Notes: generated by a model from the letters alone, not told the origin. Shown: positions 1 to 13,600, numbered from the stretch's first letter. The stretch is DNA of 64,000 nucleotides from Chionis minor (GCA_013398295.1 VZSF01007805.1:266784-330783), one strand, 5' to 3'. Program-made: numbers and translations.

Positions 1-296
1 CCAAAAATCTTTTTAATCTTATGCGCCTCACAGAAGTTATAGCCAGCCTTGACAGTGGCATTTTTGTCTTTGAAATGTATTGCTATTTTCAAAACTAGCC
101 AAATGCACTTAGTTTAAGAAAGCTGTACTGCCCTGGTACTTTTCTATTGCATTTGTGGGCTTCCACCTGTCAGCCAGCTTGGTCGTGTTCAAATGAGACG
201 TTCACATACCAGCAGCGTATGTGCATGGGGAGCTGAATGGGAAAAACATGTAAACTTTTTGCATTGCTGAAAGATAACTACGTGTCTTTCATTCAG

Positions 297-457
297 GAAA
301 ATACACCTACAGAGACTGCTGTTGAGGAGACATTCTTCTTTCCAGCCAGAGAGACAGATGTGGAGCTGAACCCTCGGCATTTCGGTGTGAAACCAAAGTG
401 GAAGTCCCAACCAGAGAGGTTCTCGGCTGCCCTGGAGCTCAGTGATGGCTCACAGAG
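297..457 (+). CDS. Candidate internal or terminal coding exon, protein not recognised
   Basis: A pyrimidine-rich tract ending in CAG at 294-296 looks like a splice acceptor, and the reading frame GAA-AAT-ACA starting at 297 stays open for 53 codons. The peptide begins ENTPTETAVEETFFF and ends near ALELSDGSQR; it is acidic and rich in Glu, Pro and Thr, with a codon mix (GAG, GTG, CTG, GCC) much more gene-like than the surrounding AT-rich DNA. The segment ends at CAGAG followed by GTAGAA at 458, a usable but weak donor. If that donor is not used, the frame stops at TAG 459-461, so this could instead be the end of a coding region. The exon would be 161 bp, leaving two bases in the last codon. 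I cannot name the protein and see no domain. A decayed retrocopy or a chance open frame are the alternatives. Confidence 0.35.
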
Positions 458-3400
458 GTAGAAGGTTAGAGTGAGACTTCCTGTTTTAAGAGGTCTTATC
501 CCACAGTGATAAGTACTTGATCTTGCAATGTAAGTGAAAACCTCTGGAAAATTACTTCTGTTACTCTTTGCCATCATTAGTAGAGAATTTGTACTCCTCA
601 GCTCTCAGGAAGATTGGCAAGCATAGGGTGTGGGCATCTGTGTGACATTAGGGCCGTGTACAAAATTAGAGTCAGGGCCTGAATTCAAATTTCAGGCATA
701 TCCAGGTGACTGGAATTCAGACGCCATGCTTTACTCTGGGCCCATCTCTGATTTTTACTCAGATATAGTAGGAGCAGAAAAAACCAAGCCAGGTCTGTCC
801 AAGAGAGGAGATTTAAAAGCAAAGATGTGAGATCTACAGGAAGGATTGCTGCTATCTCTGGGCCATATTGTGTCATTGATTTTTAGGCTGATCTCTTAAC
901 TGATTCCAATTGGGACTTAGACTTAAAAATTGATGATACAGTATGGCCCTACGTGATGAAGAGTAACGGCTCAGGTTTGCTTGCAGCTCCAGCGACGTAA
1001 ATCTTGAGTCACTCCACTCAGCTGGAGTTAGGTCACTGGAGCTGGAAGGACTTGGACCCCGTTACTGTGGGATGAGGGAGGGTGTGGACCCACGGCACAT
1101 CAGCTGCTTCAGAGGACTGGCCCATCTGCAGCCTCTCTCCCGTCAGGTAATCGGATTATTCAAGGCAGCTTACCTCTCTATGAGAGAAAGATAAACAGCC
1201 CTGAAGTAACCACAGGATAAAAGCATGCACACAGGCAATTACCGGAGAGCAGCTGATGCACTGTAAGTTCACAGCCTGTGTTACCCTGTGGTAACTTGTC
1301 TGTAGGCTGGTTCTCTCTGAATGCAGTACAGGAGAGCAGGCTGCAGCCCTTTGCATCACCCTAATGACTGCTACTCAAAAAATATTTTCAGCCTGTTAGG
1401 CTCTTTCAAGAAAAAAGAAAAGGGATGGGCTAAAAAAAAAAAGTCTTCCTTTTGGGGATATTTTCCTTATGTTTTGAAGTTAGGCCAGCCTGGCAGTTCT
1501 TACTAGTTAGTATCTAACAGTACTTAAAAGTAGTCCAGTTGCTAGCCTTAAGATTCCAGTTTCTGTCTGCTAGAATTTGTTACAGCTGTCAATAAGCAGA
1601 TCACAGTAATAATAAAGTCAGCAGGTAAGAGCCTGCTGACACCTCTGTGGTTAATGTCTGTCATTAGTTTTATTACAAATCCACGTTTATTAGGAGTTGT
1701 AACTTGGAGAGAGAACCCGCTCTTTAAGATGAATTTACCCATATAATTATAAACTCTTGCTTTTTAAAAACTTGGTTTTACATTTACAAAATGCCCAAAA
1801 ATGAATGCTTAAGAATGGTTTACAATGTAAGAAAGCTTTTTATAATTTTTATTTGATCATCTAAAAATCTCATTGTTTGCCAGAATTCCACTCAGACCAA
1901 TGATGAAACAAGTTTACACCTCAGATGCTGGGATATAATAAACTACAAAATGGCCCCAAACATATGTTCATTCTAGAAGCCTGCAAATCTTGACAAATGC
2001 GTGGAAATATTGCTTGGGAACATATCGTACTGTTGGAGACACTGAAACCCACAAAACAGAGAACTAACTTCTGCCTTCAAATATAACCCTGCAATGCGAT
2101 TAACTACAGTCTGATTAATGCTATAATTTGGCCCAGAAAATTTAGGGCAAAGGCTGAACCTATTGGTTAACACATAACTGCACTGAGCTATTGCATGAGT
2201 CTCAACCCTCTTTTTTGTCTTACAAATCATTGGCCCTGAAATACCTATTAAAGGCATAAATGGGTAATTTATAGATGAAGGGCCAAATTCACCAGTGCTG
2301 GGTCTGGAAGATATAAATAACACTTTCTTGTTTCAGCATGGCTCGTTGCACTCTGCCTTCCTTTGGTGTTTTCTGATGATGGAAGGAGATTAATTTAATT
2401 TGTCGTTGGGATTTCATATGAGCCTTGCTGTTAGCGGCTGCTGAATCAGTGCATTCCTCTATTGCTCTGGCCATTTGCTGCTTGGCTGTCTAGCACACGT
2501 TTTGGTCAGCTGTGGTACTTTCATCCCCCTGCTGCCACCACCGAACAGGGCAGTGGGCTTTGACATAGATTGGTAGAAGCTGACATAATTTCAGTTTGAA
2601 TTTGTTCTGGAATTTTAGCTTAAAGTTAAATTTGCTCCCTCTGATCTGTGCCACAGAGTGACTGCCAGTCTGCTCCTTCTAATCAAAACATCATAACATT
2701 GCCTTAATACATATATTTGTTCGGATTAATAATAAAGCACCGATTGTTGATCAGGAAAAAAGTTTGCTCTAGGAACCAAAACTATGTTTTGATTGGGATA
2801 TATTGGAATATTTATGGAAAATTCCTTTGACCAGAAAAATTATAATAAACTACATGCTACATTAAACCTTAAAAAAATGGGCCTGCTTTATGTTGCTTCC
2901 AAAAAGCAGATCATAATCCAACAGTATCTGGTCAATGCTGATGGATAAATGGGCACTGTACTAAAAACACAGGGGAGCCCTGAGGCAGGAAATGATATTC
3001 ATTTATAGGTACTGGTGCTTCATTAGGAAATCATAGCTGTGAACCAAGATTTTACTAGTTCTTGTAATGTAAAAATCTGATTACTTTGATTCTGTTCATT
3101 GGCGAACTTTTCAACTAGAGGCTTTAGCAATAAATTTGGACAAAACAGAGACTGCACAATTTCAAAGCCACTCCAGGAAAAAAAACACACCTCTGCTGGT
3201 GTTTTATATTAAAATTTATACAATCTATCATTCTAATAGATTTTCTCTATGATTCGTCCATATCATAAGAGCAAAATGCTATCTTTTCTTCTTGATATTG
3301 CGCTTTTTAGAAAAGCAATCCCTTTTCTAGTTCTCTCCTTTGAAGTAGCTCATAGCATGAGAGGTCCAGCATCAAGAGTAATTAGACTAAACCATGCAGA

Positions 3401-5990
3401 AATCCCAATGGAAGTCGGCAGGTAAGGATAGCATTAACTGCTTAAAAACTAAAAAACAAATCAAAATGGTTTAGAGGACAATGAGGGTGAACGAATCCTT
3501 TTTACATGTACAAAAGCAAACAGAATCATTTTTTGCATATCATGTACTCTGATACTCTTAATTAGCAAAAAAAAATTAGCATATTGGGATTAATTCTCTG
3601 GAACCCACAAAAACCTATCCTTAGAGGGAGTAAATGTAATAAGATTACTATAATAATTGCCATGCTGCTGGGATGTTACAGAGCAGCAAGTTACATGCAG
3701 TTTCAGTGTATGCACGTACATGTATTTGTGTGGACTTTTTCTGCAAATTAGGAAGAGACTTTATACCAGGATATAGTCCCTACCTTTCTGCAGGGAATTA
3801 CTTTTTGGTCTTATGTATGAACTTTTAATTGACTTCAGAAATCAAATTTATGGAGTAATTTGTTGCAGTTCCTTTAGGTATGTTGTATGCAGCACTTTTT
3901 CGCAACCAGTGGTCTTTCAAAGAACCAGCAAATAACAAAGGAATGGGCCCTACTACTGGTCTGTAAAGAGAGATGCTATATTTTTGTCAGCTCCGTGAGG
4001 AGATGCCTGTGCTGTGTTCCCAGTTACTTAACTGCGTTATAAAAAAGAAGTAATACAAACATCTCCCCAGATTAATTCTGGACCTTAAAAACTGCTCTAT
4101 TTTGTTGTGGATGAAAAGGAAGCTGCCCACGGAAGTATGTTTTGCAGCATAAACTTAGGTATAGCACTTAAGAACCTTCAACTAACCTGTGAATGTATCC
4201 GTCATTTTGAGTTATTACGTGGGCACAGCTTAAGTCACTAAAATTAGGTACTCTCAATTACACATTAGTAACATGCCTGAAAATCCTAAATTGCATGTGA
4301 ATAGCTCAGCTTAAGGCAACCCATATAAAGAGACTCTCTCCACATTGGGAACTTGAACCTTTTGCTTTACTTATATCTGACAGAGGATGCGGAGCTGTAT
4401 ATGCTCTGGTCTACATTTTAGACAGATACATATGCTAGCAGTAGTGTAAGTACCTTGCACAGTCTGTCTCCATCATGTTCTTTTTAGCCCCAGTATACTG
4501 GTATTCATTTTCCTAGATGAGGGCAATAATTATCCTTTAATGAAATTCGCAAAACAATGTGCCAGACAGACTGGGACTAGTGATCAGACCACTTAGTTAT
4601 ATTTTAGAGGTTTTATACTTGCAAATAATTCAGAACAATGTGTTTTCTGTATTTCTATATGTGTGTGTTATATTCTAAATGGAAGAAAAATAAAACAAAG
4701 AAAGTGAGTGCTATAAGAATGATTAGACCTCTTTTAGAAGGTTTCTTAGTGCTGCTGCTGACCTTCTCAGTCTGTTCTGCTTTGCTTTGGTATGTTTAAC
4801 TGCCCCGGGAGGTCATTATCAGACAGTGGTGACTGTTTTGTCAGGTCTTATTGTTTAATTAGATCACAGTTTATGTCAAAATTCTAAAATTCTTTTGGCA
4901 CATGCCAAAATTTTCACAGTTTTTAGTTTTTAAGTTGAAATATTTCTCAAACAATAAGCAGCAGCTACAAGGGAGTAGACAAATTTATTTAATATTTACA
5001 GTGTGCACTTAAAAATTTGTGCCTTGGGTTAAATTCATTGAAATGTGACATCTTATTTTCAAGAGTATCCTATGGGTAATCCCTTGAAACTTGTATTGAC
5101 ATTAATATAAGCCTTAAGAAATAGGCCTGCTGAGGCTCACATTATAGGAAAGCTAATTTTTTTCTACTGATCTTGCCTCCATTCATCTGAAATAGTATAA
5201 GATTGTGTAAACAAATCCTCATGTACAGAATTAGAAAATGATGTTTTTGATATGTCTTTCCTGCCCTTGAAATTATATGCCTGGAGTATGCAATCTGTGA
5301 TGTACCATGTTCCGCTAATGGTAAGATAATTGGGACAAATTTCTAGGCTAGAGGTAAATGCCAAACTGCCGTACCACAAATTTGTTGCTTGGATGATCTA
5401 CTTGTTTCCGAATAAGGCAACCTACCTATCTTTTTCTTTGCCATATTTAATTAGAACCTATTATAGAAATTAGTGGAAAAAGAGGTGTATTACTCATTCC
5501 TCAGCATTCTATTCAAGAATAAATTTTTAGTCATCATTTTCTTATTCATCTTGTGCAGAGCCAAATCAATTAGTGCCTTTGGAAAGATGCAGTGCCCAAA
5601 CTGAGCCAAGAGCGATGATGTTCAGAGGATCAAAACATTAAATGACCTCATGCAGGTCCCGTGTTATGGAAAATGTAGCTGCTTTTTCCAGCTTTCTCAT
5701 ATGGCCTGATAAAGCGTATTATCTCTCTCAAGACACTTGGTGTCTCTCAGCAAAATAAACCCCCAAGCCCCAAACCGCCCTCACAATAAGCGATGAGTAA
5801 GGCTATTCTGTGTCTTGATGCTTCAGTGTATGAGGCAGGAAATCATACAAGCTTTGGGGGGTAATTTATTTCTCTAGAGCTATCCCCCTTAGATATCTCA
5901 GTATCACTATTCTCCAAGCCTTTCTCTCCTGAATATTTATGGTGAATGACCCTACTGCCAGGGATTGCCGGGAGCACCGTAGTATATCAG
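458..5990. other. Unique non-coding stretch
   Basis: AT-rich sequence with no supported gene. A 9-bp perfect inverted repeat with a 6-base loop lies at 1617-1640. At about 985-1045 the order 'GTAAATC, GAGTCACTCCACT, TGGAGTTA' recalls the palindromic amniote repeat described at 39659, but the match is weak. The open frames here are short and show no gene-like composition. Confidence 0.5.
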
Positions 5991-6039
5991 TGCCCAGGCA
6001 TTTGATAGAGCAAGGTCTGTGCTACACCTTCAAAGCAAG

Positions 6040-6110
6040 CGCTATCATTGTCCCTCCAGGTGTAACACAGGGAGCTGAACTGCTCACAGAGACAGATAAA
6101 TGACAAATGT
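6040..6110 (-). repeat. Possible MIR-like SINE remnant
   Basis: The order CTATCATTGTCCC, then a GGGAGCTGAACTGCTCACAGAG block, then ATAAATGAC resembles the reverse complement of the MIR core (ATTATCCCC, GAAACTGAGGCACAGAG, AAGTGACTTG). It is too eroded for certainty. Ancient SINEs of this type are sparse but known in birds. Confidence 0.3.
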
Positions 6111-6770
6111 AGATCCCAGACAACAGCAAATGCTGAAGTATGTAAGGGAGGGACTAATTACTGCTGCAGCTGGGACTAAAGCCCGTGAGTAGGGCAGATC
6201 TAAGATGAGGTTGCCCCAAGCAGGCTGGAGCTGCTCTTACGTGACTCTGGGGAGGGAGAATTGGCTTGAGAACCCCAAGGTCTCCTATCTTGTCTTCCCT
6301 GAAAGCCAAATGGCAAAAATTTGTGACTCCTACACCTGTGAGAGGCCCAAAGGTGACCATATGCTAGCCTGTGCTTTGGGACTGAGTTTGGTGCTTCCAG
6401 CAGCCGTGAAAGTAGGGAGCCCTCATCATGAAGGCAGCAAAGCAAACACGGCTGCTGCCAAGCAGTTGTGAGGGGACGCTGTACAAAACAGGGAACCCGA
6501 AATGTGTTGTAGCCATCTTAAACATGGCATATTCTCAATCACAAAGAAAACCTAAACCTAACTGAGGCCTGAATGGAGAATCAGACCGGGTGTGAAGTTG
6601 GCTCCGTTTGCCGCCCCCCGCAAAATCTGGCCAGTGCAAAGGGCATGTGGGCAAGCCAAACCTCCCATGCAAGCAGCCAAGGTTCAGTTGCTTGTTCAAT
6701 GTGCGCAAGGCCCGTCCACATCACTCATTTGCTGGCATATTGCTCCCAAATGTCTGCCTACATGACTAAT
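6111..6770. other. Unique non-coding stretch before the LTR
   Basis: Slightly more GC-rich than average. Open frames of 75-88 codons lie at 6205-6471 and 6573-6800, but they overlap open frames on the other strand, carry no recognisable domain, and the second runs into the LTR. I treat them as chance. Confidence 0.5.
6766..6770. repeat. Target-site duplication, left copy
   Basis: CTAAT immediately before the LTR terminal TG, identical to 7282-7286. A sixth base (A) also matches if the boundary is moved by one, but the CA end of the LTR favours five. Confidence 0.85.
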
Positions 6771-7281
6771 TGTTGTGGTTTAACCCCAGTCAGCAACTAG
6801 GACCACGCAGCCACTCACTCAGCTTCCCCTTTACCCCGCAGTAGGGTAGGGAGAAGAGGGAGAAAAGCAGAGGAAAGGGAAGACAGTTTAATAGAACAGT
6901 AACAGAAGATGGTAGTAGTAGTAGTAATAGCAATAATAATAACAGAATATACTAAATAAAGTGATACAACACAAGTTATGCTCGCCACCCAGTGATCAGT
7001 TGTGCAGCCCATCCTGAGGAGTATCACACATTCCTGCCCCTGGCCAACCCCCATTTATATAGTGAGCATGACGTCTATGGTGTGAAATATTCCTTCGGCC
7101 AGCTTGTCCTGCCTACGCTCCCTCTCAGCGTCTATGGGACGTTGAAAAAGTCCTTGGCTAATATAAACATTACTTAGCAACAACTAAACAATATGTGCTG
7201 TCAACATTATTCTCATCCTAAATGCAAAACACAGCAGCAACTAGAAAGAAAATCAACTCTGTCTCAGCTGAAACCACGACA
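6771..7281 (-). mobile_element. Solo LTR of an avian endogenous retrovirus (ERV-L type)
   Basis: The 511-bp element starts TGTTGTGGTTT and ends AAACCACGACA, an 11-bp terminal inverted repeat with one mismatch and the usual TG...CA ends. It is flanked by the direct repeat CTAAT at 6766-6770 and 7282-7286, the 5-bp target-site duplication typical of ERV-L. The text (TTTAACCCCAGTCAGCAAC at the left; AAAATCAACTCTGTCTCAGCTGAAACCA at the right, in parts) matches a very common avian LTR family as I remember it. Orientation is taken as minus: on that strand a TATA-like TATATAAAT (7053-7061) precedes an ATTAAA polyadenylation signal (6887-6892) by about 160 bases. A short TAG/AAT triplet run occupies 6911-6950. 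There is no internal region, primer-binding site or gag/pol, so this is the product of LTR-LTR recombination. Confidence 0.9.
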
Positions 7282-7286
7282 CTAAT
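7282..7286. repeat. Target-site duplication, right copy
   Basis: CTAAT immediately after the LTR terminal CA, identical to 6766-6770. Confidence 0.85.
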
Positions 7287-10200
7287 GCTGTTCTGCCTAT
7301 TAAAAATGGGCTGTTTTCTAGCCTGGTGCTAAACCTAGCCTTCCACACAGTCTGACCTCTTGTCACATTTAACCTTCCCCGTGCTGGAGAAATTTTGCAG
7401 CCCTCTACTGTCTGGATAGAGACTTGCAGATAAAGAAATTTTATGAGCAATCCCTGTGGGTCTACATTCAGCATTTTTTCAGTCTAGCCATTTATCATTA
7501 GCCCTTCTCTATTATCTGATATACAGTGGTAGCTTTTCATAACTGCCTCAGTTGCAGACTTTGCCTCAAGTATGTTTCTAAGAGGTGGATCAAGCATTTC
7601 ATTTTACCAACATGTCTGTGGTCTCTAGTGTGAGCTCTTATTGACAAATTCCCTAATTGCCCAGTTTCTATGCGGTACATAAAACCATTTCAGAAGAGAT
7701 CCTCAATTTACTATGTTGACTTGTAGAGGCTAGAGAGAAAGCAGAAAGAAGCCTTTCACCCTCGCAGCTCTATAGAGAAGATCATCATGTTAACTCTGCA
7801 TAGTTGGGGATACAGCCAACTCTCTGAGGATAAGCATGCCACATGCTTTCCCATGCCTCAAAGCATGAGGAAAAACAGATCCACTCTGTATGTGAAAGGG
7901 TATTTGAAAAAAACATTTAAAAGCGTGAACCGTTTCTGCAGGATCTTTGCTATAATACCTAATATTAGTGTCTCATTCACAGAGGGAAGGATAATGACCT
8001 TCAACAGCACATCTTAGAGGGCTGAGAGAAAATTTAACTCAACTTTGAGCCCAGCTCTTGACTCATAAAGAACTGGTTTTGTTTCACATCTGATTAGTCT
8101 GCCTTTTTTCTCATTCTAGACTGTTTTGCTGAGCTCATATTAAGGTTTAAAGTTTTCTGCTTCTGCTGTTATTTTATTGTGAATATTATGTGAGAGATAA
8201 GTACATATATTGTGTTACATGCATGTAACATAAGGCAATCTCTGCCCTGAGGTACTGGCAGTCTAATACAGAAACAACTACTGTCGCATGTGAGAAATCT
8301 GATTTTTTTTAGATAAAAACAAATGTGGTTAATAAGGCATCTTGCTCAATTTTTGAAAAACTTAAATTGCCAAAGTTATTTTGACAGAGTTTTAAAAATG
8401 AAATTGATAAAATTATGCTACATGACAACATTTATACTCAGAATTGATATGTATAGTAGTATGTTTCAGGGTGAGTTCATAAGGCTACGACTACTTTGTA
8501 ACAGATACTACAGTACAGCACAGCTGCTACACTGATTTCTCTCCTAGAGAACAGCATTGACAAGAAAACGGATGCTGGTTTTGGTATTAAAAGAGCATAT
8601 TGTGCACAGATATTTGTAAACAAAGTACGCTATTAAATTATTACTTAGTATTTATTCAATTATTAAATATCTCTCAATTAGCATTTACTATTGGAACTTT
8701 AGTGCTGAAATGCTGTATTGGATAGGAGCAATGTGCAATTATGGTTCCCGCATAGTTGTCTGGAAACTCTTTTCAGAGAATTGGCTCACTGCAGCTCTCC
8801 CCACCAGCAACTGATTCCCTGAATATCTGTGGATTCGTTGTGTCTACCACATGACCTTTCATTGCCCAGAGCCCTTTCTAGGCACTAATAACGTCTTCCC
8901 AAAGCATTATTATGGTGGTCCAGACCTGCTTATGGTATTTTGAGCCTTGCCAAAAGTCATGTTTTAAAGTTCACTTGTAGCATGTTTTCTGGCACCGTAA
9001 TCAGAAAGGGGCTGTGTTTAAGGTTCAGGCATTAGCATAGTGGCTCGCTGATGCGAACGTGCCTGCAGTGCTCATAGTGGAGGGAAAGCATGTCACAGCA
9101 CCGTTCTTACTTTAAAGGCTGCTACTGTGCCCACTTTTATGGACAGCCGATTGCTTTCTGACAGAGTGTAATGGGAGCCACTGCCTCAGGTAGAAGCAAG
9201 ATGCAGCCAAACCTGCACACAGGGAGGCTGTCCAGAGCCTCCACGTGGGCAGCTACAGACCCCTGCGTGGTAGGCCAGGGTCCTACTGAGAAAACTGATG
9301 AATTTTAGATAGTTTGGCCTGCACGTGGAGTGATAAAGGATTTCTTTGGTTATTTCTAAAATGTGCTGCGACATAGGATGTGTATACGTATCTTCAGCAA
9401 GTGAGAGGCTATTTAAGCTGATGACAAGTGGGTAGAAAAGGTGCTGTACCGTCTTCCTCTAACTTTGAATCTCATCAAGTTTTACTCTCCTCTGCCTAGA
9501 TAGTGGATTGGTGGTAGAGCAGTTGTCCTTGATATATATAAAGGAAATTCTCTCCTATTTCGTTTTCAACAATGCTGTCAATATGTTCTTAAAATTTTAT
9601 TCTATTTATGTACCCTGTGACAACTTTCTGTGCTTTGTCTGCCTTCTGTTCTTATTTGTTCCACCTTTTTTATACATGCTGTCTTGGCTCTTTATAACCT
9701 GCAAACCTTAGTCATTTCTGTAGCTTTATGTATTATAGGCAATGGATCTGCATTAGGTACCTAGCCCACACAAACCTCATTCTACTGATGAAACATATTC
9801 TTAAAGCCTTGACTTTGTTGTCACTATTAATCAGCCCTTGGCTTTCAGTTAGATTTCTGCTTTTCAAATGTGGGGATCAAAACATATATTCAGGCTTGTT
9901 GAGGGCTATTTGGATGGCTGGAGGCTTTTGAGACTGTACTGGGATGGAGCCAATCGGCAAACAAAACATTTTGTTAGCAAAATGAGAAGATTTTGATTTT
10001 CCTCTACCAGGTTAGGAATTTAGTACAACCTGTTCACACCACCATGAATCAGCAGTGCAATATTAAAGATATGTTTATGGTTGTTATTACTGTATGATCT
10101 GTAGAGCTACTGAGCAAACAAGCCCAGGCTCTTTTATACTGAATGGAAGAAGTGAAATGGAAAGTTTGGAAAAGCTGTTGATAATACTGTCAGTGGGTGA

Positions 10201-10598
10201 CTATTCCAGTTGTGAATCCCAGACACAGTATTTTAGGGTGGTATTGTAGGTCTCTCAAATTCTATGCGTAGAAGCGTATCTGTCAGAAGTGTATACTCAG
10301 TCTCTGCTCCTATTAATGCTTGTGCAGAGGGACTGAAAGTCAAGTTTCCTGTCTCACAGGTGAAAGCTCTGACAACTAAGCTGTAGGCATGCTTGCTCTG
10401 TTCCTTCTCTTGCTGATCAAGCTTTGCAGAGTGTGTTCCATTAGAAGGGACTCCAGAACAAGGTGAACAAGGGAGTTTCCTCCCCTTCAGCATAACTTGT
10501 GGCATGGTGGTTACAAGAAAGATGAGTACAAGGTAATAATCAGTACCTCCTGAGGGAGAGTTGGAAGAGAATCTGGGTAGGGCTCTATTAGTTGTCCT
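7287..10598. other. Unique non-coding stretch
   Basis: No gene or repeat recognised. It holds an 18-bp perfect palindrome, TGTTACATGCATGTAACA, at 8213-8230. Open frames are all under 91 codons and unremarkable. Confidence 0.55.
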
Positions 10599-10622
10599 AA
10601 AAAAAAAAAAAAAAAAAAAAAA
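10599..10622 (+). repeat. Poly(A) tract, 24 bases
   Basis: Uninterrupted A run. Upstream there is no recognisable retrocopy, so it is listed as a simple repeat and not as a retrotransposition tail. Confidence 0.9.
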
Positions 10623-13600
10623 GAAATGACTTCCTATACTAATTCCAAGTGGCTGGTGTTTGGATCTTATCGAGAATCCTGGTTGGAAATAGGAGTCTTC
10701 GTGTATTCTAATACAATGCTTAAGTAGCAGTTACTGTAGTTTTAAATTACATCTTCTGCCCCAGAGCTAGCTTGTTTCAGCCAGTCTGGGGCACAGAGAG
10801 AGGCTTACATCTCTCTACCTTGTCGTATGAATATGCCTTTATCTTTTCTATCTAGAATTTAATATTTTGAGGAAGAGTAGATTCTTCCAGTTGGGATAGG
10901 AAGTGTTGCCCTGAAACTTTAAAGACTCTGACATATAAATTATGAAATCACAGTTGTTAATTGGAAATTGCAGAAATCTGGAGGAATTAATCTTACATCT
11001 CTTAGGGAAGGCTGAGAGAAGTTACCATGTCAATACTTCATGCTTCTGTCATAAAGAAAAGCGGAAGGAACAAACCCGTAACTAAAAAAAGATCCCAGCA
11101 CACAGATTTGTCAGATATGTGACTGCAGGTCAAAGACAGTTCTTAGTACACCCCAAAGCTGTGGGAGACGCTGGCTTATGAGGCTCTGTTGGAACCAACA
11201 CTGGTTATCAACACTGGAATCTGTTACGCTCTGCCGGCCTACTTGCACCGTTTGCTACACCGGTGTACCTCACATGCTGGTAAATCAGAAAAAGATGACT
11301 GGAGATGTCACTTTTGTTTTAGCTTACAGTTTCTTTCTCTTCCCAGTTAGCTGCTTTTCCTTATTTACTTCTCAATTCTGACCTCTTGGAATATGAGCTG
11401 TGCTACTTTGGACTTAAATCCGTGCATCATATTCAGAGGCAATATGGAAGTTACACATTACTAAGTAGTTTACCTAAGCAAGTAACTAAGTCTCAGTACA
11501 TATGTCTAAGTGAGTCTCAAGGGGGTCTAAACTGGTATGATGTGCACAGCAAGAGGTCTGGAAGAAGAGGTAAGCTACCCCAATTTAGACTTCCTCCAGG
11601 CTTAATTGGCATTCTTCAATTTACTTAGATTCCCCTCGGTTGTTGGCCCAGCATCTTCTCATAAGTCAGTTTCTATTTCACACTCTAGAAATAAACCACA
11701 GTAGAAGCACAGGATTTTGAATGTAATCAGACTTATTATCTGGTTTGATCATTATTTTGTAGAGATTTGATTGCTATTTATGATCTGTAATAGAGGTCAT
11801 TATTTTATTACATGCTTTCTGGGTATGATTAAGTCGCTTAAATGAAGGCTTTCTTTCAGTTTAAGTTAGTAAGAATAATATATTTCTGATTCCTTGTAAA
11901 TACATCTGAATTTCCACAAATCTGCATGCATTGTACTATGACAGCTTATTTGTTAGACTATACAGATACAAGTAGATTAATAAAGTATAGAACTTTGTGC
12001 AATCTAAAAATATTTTTTATAGAAAAATTATTTTTGGTTTTAAATTTTATGCCTATTGTCTCCAATGTTGTGATCCCATTATTCATATGACAGGATTTGA
12101 GGGTGGCAGATGTAGTTCCTTATTGGATATGGAGCCCTTAACAGGAAAAGGAAAGCAGTATTACTCAACAAAGTTGAGTGTTTTAAAAATAAATTTAACA
12201 TTGCCAACATTTACTTTGTTAGAAGTTATTCAATGAGTGTAATTGTTGAACTGTGTTGCAGATTTATGAGTTAGATTTTATTCACAATTGTGGTTCCCTC
12301 AGATACCTTTCCTCAGGTTTCTTAAGGGCCTGTAATGGACTCTAGCAAGCCTTTAATGCTTCTGAGGAAAACTCAGCTAGGTCAGTATTATTCAGTCTTA
12401 AGTGAGCCTGTAAAAAATGCCTAGTAGAGATATTTGCCACTTTAAATTATTAATATTAAATTGAGGACCTGGAAGGAAAAGAACAAGGAGTAGGTAGTGA
12501 ATGAGTTGGGCAGCCCCTCCAAGGAGGCAAGAAATTAATGTCTTGTGAGATCACATAAAGCTGAAATGCCATATAAGGAGCATTGCTGAAGCTAAAGCCA
12601 AGCATGAGAATCAGGATGAGAGAGTATAGTCCTGAATGAAGAGACTCGGAGAAAGGATGATGTTGATTAGTGATACACGTCGTGCTGGATAGCTTGGTCT
12701 CTTCATACACTGCTAGTACTTGGTGCGACCAGTCTATCTGAGCCCAGAAATTTATCCTACATCTATGCTACTGCTGCTCAAAAGAAGTTTAGCAACAGAA
12801 GTATACAAGAGATGGGACTCTTGGCCAAATTATTTCATGGACGACACTCCATAAGACATTCAGACCCCTCCAACCCTCGTATGGACTGGGGACTCCAAAA
12901 CACAGCGTACAGAAATAACTTTCTCACCCCCACCCCTGAGCTTGTCCAACTACATAAGAAAGGCTCCTTTGCCCATCACGTCAGCACTGAATTTTTTCTG
13001 CACCAGTACATGACTTCGCCTCTGTACTTATTTATATCAAATCCTTGCACCATTTATATAATTTTTGTTCTCAAATAAAATATTTCTTACAGATGCCCAT
13101 TACATGTAAAGCATGCAGGCCAAGCACAGCTGCACTGCTGTGAATATACATGTTCACTTACACAGCAGGCAAAAATTTCATGAGATTAGGGAAGATGAGT
13201 TAAATACAAATCACATCTAGAAACAAACAAGCAAAAAATCTGTAACACCCTGCAAAACCTTTCAGAGAAGTGGGCTGTTTTGGCAGTAGCAAGCCAAAGT
13301 TAACAACGTACCTCAGAAGGAACCATGAAATATCATGCGGAGCATATTCACCACTGACCTGGTCCCATGCAGTGCTGCTGTGTGCCAACTCAGGGCTACG
13401 TTGAAGGTGCTTCAGCAGCGTCCTGAATGAACATCCTGGCTTTCAGACAGAGCTCGGTCACACCCCACCTAATGTTTAGACATCTTTCAGCTTCCCACTC
13501 AATAGCAAAAAGACTGATTTCTTGAGGCTGCAGCTAGCATAAGACTTTGGGAGCAATAGCAGTGGCATGAAGACTCACCAAACATTACCAGAAGGGGTGA

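Noticed and set aside
10599..10622. Poly(A) run as a processed-pseudogene tail
   Set aside because: No coding-like or transcript-like sequence upstream and no flanking duplication seen.
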